64,000 bases of DNA from Cerasicoccus maritimus (GTDB lineage Bacteria; Verrucomicrobiota; Verrucomicrobiia; Opitutales; Cerasicoccaceae): positions 1 to 64,000 of the forward strand of contig JAVDPD010000006.1 of NCBI GenBank assembly GCA_031296935.1. Direction: 5' to 3'. Shown here in pieces: positions 60,854-64,000 of this stretch. A program made the position numbers and the translations under genes. Within the stretch, counting starts at the first letter, position 1. Each line of letters starts with the position of its first letter. Under the pieces are notes generated by a model. That model worked only from the letters and a program-made list of their open reading frames with translations, was not told the DNA's origin and did no database searches.

Positions 60854-61284
60854 TGGCTAAGAAAAATCCATTCCTTGATACCAAGGACGGCGTCGACCTG
60901 ACGCCGATGATTGACGTGGTCTTCCTGCTCCTGGCGTTCTTCATGGTCACCACCGACCTGACTCAGGAAGCGGACCTCGGCATCACGTTGCCCGCTATTG
61001 CTGAGCCAGATCCGAATGCGACTCCGCCCGACGAGCACATTGTGGAAATCGCTCCCAGCGGCGAAGTCCGCCTCAATGGCGCCGTCATGGACAATCCCGT
61101 AAGCGTAGAAATGCCGCAGTTGGTTTCGACATTGTCTCGCCTTCGGGGAGCTGCTCAAGGAGCCGGCCAACGTACGGCCGTGACCATCGTGGCTGACCCG
61201 GACTCGCTCCACCAGCGTTCGATTGCCGTGCTCAATGCCTGTGCCTCTGCGGGCGTTAAGTTCGTGATGTTCTCTCAGGAGTAA
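60853..61284 (+). CDS. exbD: ExbD/TolR-like protein (second)
   Basis: 143 residues. VDLTPMIDVVFLLLAFFMVT holds the proton-carrying aspartate, then a periplasmic domain (HIVEIAPSGEVRLNGAVMDN). Two different ExbD genes in a row are common in this phylum and suggest a mixed dimer. Ends the operon at a strong terminator. Confidence 0.94.
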   Translation: MAKKNPFLDTKDGVDLTPMIDVVFLLLAFFMVTTDLTQEADLGITLPAIAEPDPNATPPDEHIVEIAPSGEVRLNGAVMDNPVSVEMPQLVSTLSRLRGAAQGAGQRTAVTIVADPDSLHQRSIAVLNACASAGVKFVMFSQE

Positions 61285-61307
61285 GGCACACCGCACCACC
61301 TTTCACT

Positions 61308-61338
61308 GGCCGCGAGTCTTAGGATTCGCGGCCTTTTT
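61308..61338 (+). terminator. Intrinsic terminator of the Exb operon
   Basis: An 11-bp stem GGCCGCGAGTC/GATTCGCGGCC (one G-T pair) with loop TTAG and five T, 24 bp after the stop at 61284. Confidence 0.95.
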
Positions 61339-61343
61339 GTGCT

Positions 61344-62204
61344 TCACTTCTTCCGTGCACTGGAAAACAGAAACTGCTGCGCAAGGCCGGCATACTCGCC
61401 GAAGTGGACGCGGCCAAAGTGCGCGACCTGTTCAATCTTCCAATCCGCCAGCCCATAGGCGTCGCCCATGATGCGCTTAATCCACGTGTCGACGGGAAAC
61501 GCCTCCAGCTTGCCGGCTCCGAACAACAATGCGCAGTCGGCTATCTTTGCGCCAACGCCGGGTAGGTGCATCAGCTGCTCCTTGGCTTGCTCGTAGGGGA
61601 GCTGTTCAACGACATCCAGCCAACCAGGCTGTCCGGCCAGAAAGTGACTCGCGGCGTGGATGTGCCGGGCGCGGTAGCCAAGGCCCGCGGCGCGCAGCTC
61701 GGTCTCGCTCACGTGGTGCAGCGCCGCCCAGTCGGGGAGCGCATGGATGCCGGGTATGATTTCCCGTCCAAACCGCGTGGCCAGTGTTTCGCAGATGAGC
61801 TTGATCGACGGAATCTGCTTCATCGAGCTGCACATGAAGCACAGAACCGTCTCGCCAAAAGGTTGCCGCATGATGCGCAGTCCCGGCCATTGATCCATCG
61901 GTTTACGGAGCGCCGGATCGCTGCGATGGGGCAAGGCATCCCAAATCGGCGCAAAGGTTTCGTCCGCGCCGACGTAGCCAGCAATGGCTTTGCCTACGCG
62001 CTCTTCGATCAACTCCGGTGCCCGCCATTCCACAACGCCATCCACGCAGCGAACTTCGGCGACGCAGTTTCCCCACACGCCACGGTAACCGCCCTCAAAC
62101 GCGTTCCAACGAAAGGCTTGTCCGCCATCCACCAATTCGCCCAGCACAAACTCCGGGCAACGAATCGACGGGCTCACGGCCCGCCAATCGGACCACGTGC
62201 TCAC
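61344..62204 (-). CDS. OGG1-type 8-oxoguanine DNA glycosylase
   Basis: 286 residues, GTG start overlapping the upstream stop (GTGA). GGQAFRWN near the start, the helix-hairpin-helix GPD region LMHLPGVGAKIADCALLF with the catalytic lysine K220, and AFPVDTWIKRIM with D239. The 19-residue lysine-aspartate spacing equals that of human OGG1 (K249-D268). It removes oxidised guanine from DNA and nicks the strand. The other main bacterial type, MutM, is unrelated. Confidence 0.88.
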   Translation of the reverse strand: MSTWSDWRAVSPSIRCPEFVLGELVDGGQAFRWNAFEGGYRGVWGNCVAEVRCVDGVVEWRAPELIEERVGKAIAGYVGADETFAPIWDALPHRSDPALRKPMDQWPGLRIMRQPFGETVLCFMCSSMKQIPSIKLICETLATRFGREIIPGIHALPDWAALHHVSETELRAAGLGYRARHIHAASHFLAGQPGWLDVVEQLPYEQAKEQLMHLPGVGAKIADCALLFGAGKLEAFPVDTWIKRIMGDAYGLADWKIEQVAHFGRVHFGEYAGLAQQFLFSSARKK

Positions 62205-62713
62205 GAGGCTTCCGCCGCGTCAGCAGGTTGTTCGGCTGGCGGCTTGCTCCACAAAAAGCTTTCCTTGGTCGCGACGACCTTGCCCTGCGGATCGAGCAGC
62301 TTGATGCGCCAAGCTACGGGAGCTTCTTCTTCGGCGGGGTGGTCCTCGCCAATGAAGCCTAGCCAGATTTCGCGGTGGGATTTTCGCTCGTCGGGCAGTT
62401 GGAAAGTGTTGGTCGTCGGCTCCTTCATGTCGGGGCGCAGCATGTCTACCTCGAAGGCGCAGCCATCGGGCAGTGCGTCAGCAAATTCCGAGATGCGCAC
62501 GATGTAATAAAGGCCTTCGCGCGGGCTCTCCTGAGTGCGGAGCACGATCTTGCGGCCGAAGCGTTCCTCGCCGTCAAAATACTCGCCAATGCGCTTAAAC
62601 ACCTTCTCCGGCTTGTAATACCAGACCACATCCTCGATCTGGACTTCGGGCATTTCCTGCGCCTGCAGCAGGGGGGCGCACAGTAGTAAAAAGGCGATGA
62701 AAAGTCTCCGCAT
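62201..62713 (-). CDS. Small secreted protein, unknown
   Basis: 170 residues. Signal peptide MRRLFIAFLLLCAPLLQAQ. The mature part is strand-rich (VQIEDVVWYYKPEKVFKRIG, YYIVRISEF, SHREIWLGFIGED) and ends in an Ala/Pro/Glu-rich tail. No family recognised. It overlaps the glycosylase gene by 4 nt. Confidence 0.72.
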   Translation of the reverse strand: MRRLFIAFLLLCAPLLQAQEMPEVQIEDVVWYYKPEKVFKRIGEYFDGEERFGRKIVLRTQESPREGLYYIVRISEFADALPDGCAFEVDMLRPDMKEPTTNTFQLPDERKSHREIWLGFIGEDHPAEEEAPVAWRIKLLDPQGKVVATKESFLWSKPPAEQPADAAEAS

Positions 62714-62777
62714 AGTGCGACATGCTGTTGTTCAGCCGCGCCTTAGCAATGTTATTTCGTTGCGCCGCTGGGGGCGG

Positions 62778-63554
62778 ATGGCTTTATTTTCGTGGATGCT
62801 TTCAATGACCCGCTGCCATCTCCTTGGCGGAATTATTCTCTGCAGCGCCAGCCTCCTGTGGGCGCAAAATGAGCAACCTGGCGCGCACGCTGCGCTGCTC
62901 GAATGGGTGCGCACCGAGAAAGTGATTTCGCAGGAAGCAGCCGACTGGCAGTCTGAGCAAGCCGTGCTCGAAGACATGGTCAAGGTGCTGGAGATCGAGT
63001 CCGCGCAACTGGAAAAACAGATGGCCGCCGTCGAGGCCACTATCGCCAATTCCACTGCCAAGACCGAAGCCCTCGCTACGCGCGAAGCCGCCATTCAAAC
63101 TGAAATTTCCGAGCTCGCCGCGGCATTCCCGGCATGGGAAACCGAAGCACTGGCCACGGTCAACAGCTGGCCCGCGCCGCTGCGCGCAGAGGTGGATTCG
63201 CTGACGACGCTTGAGGCTCCCGCCGACTCAAAATTGGATTGGCTAGCCCGCGCTCCGAGCTGGCTGCAAGTCCTCCAGCAGGCCGATCAATTAAATCGCC
63301 AGGTCACGCTCGGCGTCGATACCTTCACCACGGCGGATGGCAGCGAGTGGCAGGTCCGCGAAATCTTCTTCGGTTTTGCCGGTGGGTTCTGGACCACCGC
63401 CGACGGCGGGCAGGGCGGGGTGTTGATTCCCGCGCCCGAAGGCTGGACCCGCGAGTCCAACGCCGCTGCCGCCGAACTCGCGGCCGACATGATCGCCATC
63501 GCCGAGAGCCGCCGCCCGTCGGTTTACCTCGAAGGACCCGTTAAGGTTGATTAA
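62778..63554 (+). CDS. DUF3450-like periplasmic protein
   Basis: About 258 residues. The start is uncertain: ATG 62778, 62796 or 62805; the last gives the cleanest signal peptide (MTRCHLLGGIILCSASLLWA). A coiled coil follows (VLEDMVKVLEIESAQLEKQM, AAVEATIANSTAKTEALATR) and a C-terminal domain with IFFGFAGGFWTTADGGQGG. DUF3450 proteins stand before TtpC/ExbB genes in TonB-type clusters, as here. Confidence 0.78.
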   Translation: MALFSWMLSMTRCHLLGGIILCSASLLWAQNEQPGAHAALLEWVRTEKVISQEAADWQSEQAVLEDMVKVLEIESAQLEKQMAAVEATIANSTAKTEALATREAAIQTEISELAAAFPAWETEALATVNSWPAPLRAEVDSLTTLEAPADSKLDWLARAPSWLQVLQQADQLNRQVTLGVDTFTTADGSEWQVREIFFGFAGGFWTTADGGQGGVLIPAPEGWTRESNAAAAELAADMIAIAESRRPSVYLEGPVKVD

Positions 63555-63561
63555 GCCCGCC

Positions 63562-64000
63562 ATGAGATTCACGCTTTTCATCCTCCTTGCGCTCTTGGCC
63601 CCCGCGCTTTGCCGGGCAGACGAAATTACCGACGCCGCCCGTGCCGACCTCAAAACCGCGCTCGATCGCCTGCGGGTGCAGCGCGTGGAAATCGCCGCCG
63701 AGAAGACTGCCTTGCTCAAGCGCTACAACGAGCTCGAAGCCCGCGTCCGCGAGCAGCGCCGCAACTACGAAATGCTTCAGCTGACCGCCGGCCAGCAAGG
63801 CGCCGACTACGAGCAACGCCGCCAGGAACTCGCCCGCCTCGAAGAGCAATTTGCCGCGCTGCAAGCCGCGCTAACCGACTACCGCCACTACCTTCAGGCC
63901 AATCTTCACCCCGCAGAGCTGGAGGCGTTTCAGGCGCAATTCAGCGAGCCCGCCACCGCGAGTGAAACCGCCGAGCAAGCCCAAGCGCTGGCCGCGTTTG
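63562..64000 (+). CDS. TtpC/ExbB-like protein, N-terminal part (cut by window edge)
   Basis: 146 codons are present and the frame is open at the right edge. ATG 63562 starts a signal peptide (MRFTLFILLALLAPALCRAD), then a long charged coiled coil (DLKTALDRLRVQRVEIAAEK, YEQRRQELARLEEQFAALQA). It follows the DUF3450-like gene by 7 bp. In TonB clusters this place is held by TtpC, an ExbB with a long periplasmic coiled coil; the membrane part that would prove it lies outside the window. Confidence 0.7.
   Translation, partial: MRFTLFILLALLAPALCRADEITDAARADLKTALDRLRVQRVEIAAEKTALLKRYNELEARVREQRRNYEMLQLTAGQQGADYEQRRQELARLEEQFAALQAALTDYRHYLQANLHPAELEAFQAQFSEPATASETAEQAQALAAF

Overview
The window looks like a chromosomal piece of a verrucomicrobial bacterium, most likely class Opitutae. 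The grounds are a Verru_Chthon-type giant pseudopilin, H-X9-DG-type pseudopilins, a PEP-CTERM protein, an archaeal-type prolyl-tRNA synthetase, Tol/Exb-like operons headed by long TPR proteins, and weak or absent Shine-Dalgarno sites at most genes. This is inferred from gene content; no rRNA gene is present.

Region 1 (about 1-21 kb) is an amino-sugar utilisation locus and is visibly less GC-rich than the rest. A leftward operon encodes a ROK regulator, a solute-binding protein fused to a MalF-like permease, and a MalG-like permease carrying a roughly 360-residue extracytoplasmic insert. Further left lie a secreted beta-sandwich-like protein, a GH18-like protein, a GH20 hexosaminidase and a pseudopilin. 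A divergent rightward operon encodes the giant pseudopilin, a secreted protein, a second GH20 enzyme, NagB, NagA and the MsmX/UgpC-type ATPase that the importer needs. A second copy of the 'secreted protein + GH18-like' pair closes the locus at 19-21 kb. A 13-bp palindrome, TTCATTnAATGAA, sits at the -10 position of promoters in front of these modules, twice exactly 17 bp after a perfect TTGACA, and probably marks one regulon. The proposed flow is capture and import of GlcNAc-containing oligosaccharides, cytoplasmic cleavage by GH20 enzymes, then deacetylation (NagA) and deamination (NagB) to fructose-6-phosphate.

Region 2 (21.4-28.3 kb) holds a pqi-like lipid-transport operon (PqiA split into two proteins, PqiB with two MCE domains), a sugar-phosphate isomerase-like protein, a repeat-rich 1.1-kb gap with REP/BIME-like and long inverted repeats, a pseudopilin-like protein and GAPDH. 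Region 3 (28.5-39.6 kb) is one long leftward operon: membrane protein, MoxR ATPase, a large membrane/exported protein, ABC ATPase, two duplicated ABC-2-like permeases, DUF58, a BatA/VWA protein and a TPR membrane protein. Four copies of a 15-17-nt palindrome lie inside its coding sequences.

Region 4 (39.7-55.2 kb) carries housekeeping and accessory genes: a phytoene-desaturase-like oxidoreductase, an FGGY kinase, tRNA-Arg(TCT), rpsA, a TPR protein, a lipoprotein-like undecad coiled-coil protein, nadA, a zinc-ribbon protein, an Imm33/DUF2185-like protein, an EVE-domain protein, a candidate small RNA, proS, a type IV pilin-like protein and thiD. Region 5 (55.4-64 kb) has a TPR-TPR-ExbB-ExbD-ExbD operon, an OGG1-type glycosylase, a small secreted protein, and the start of a second energising cluster (DUF3450 plus the N-terminus of a TolQ/ExbB-like protein cut by the window edge). 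Short perfect palindromes with a 3-nt centre recur in intergenic trains and inside genes throughout the GC-rich part.
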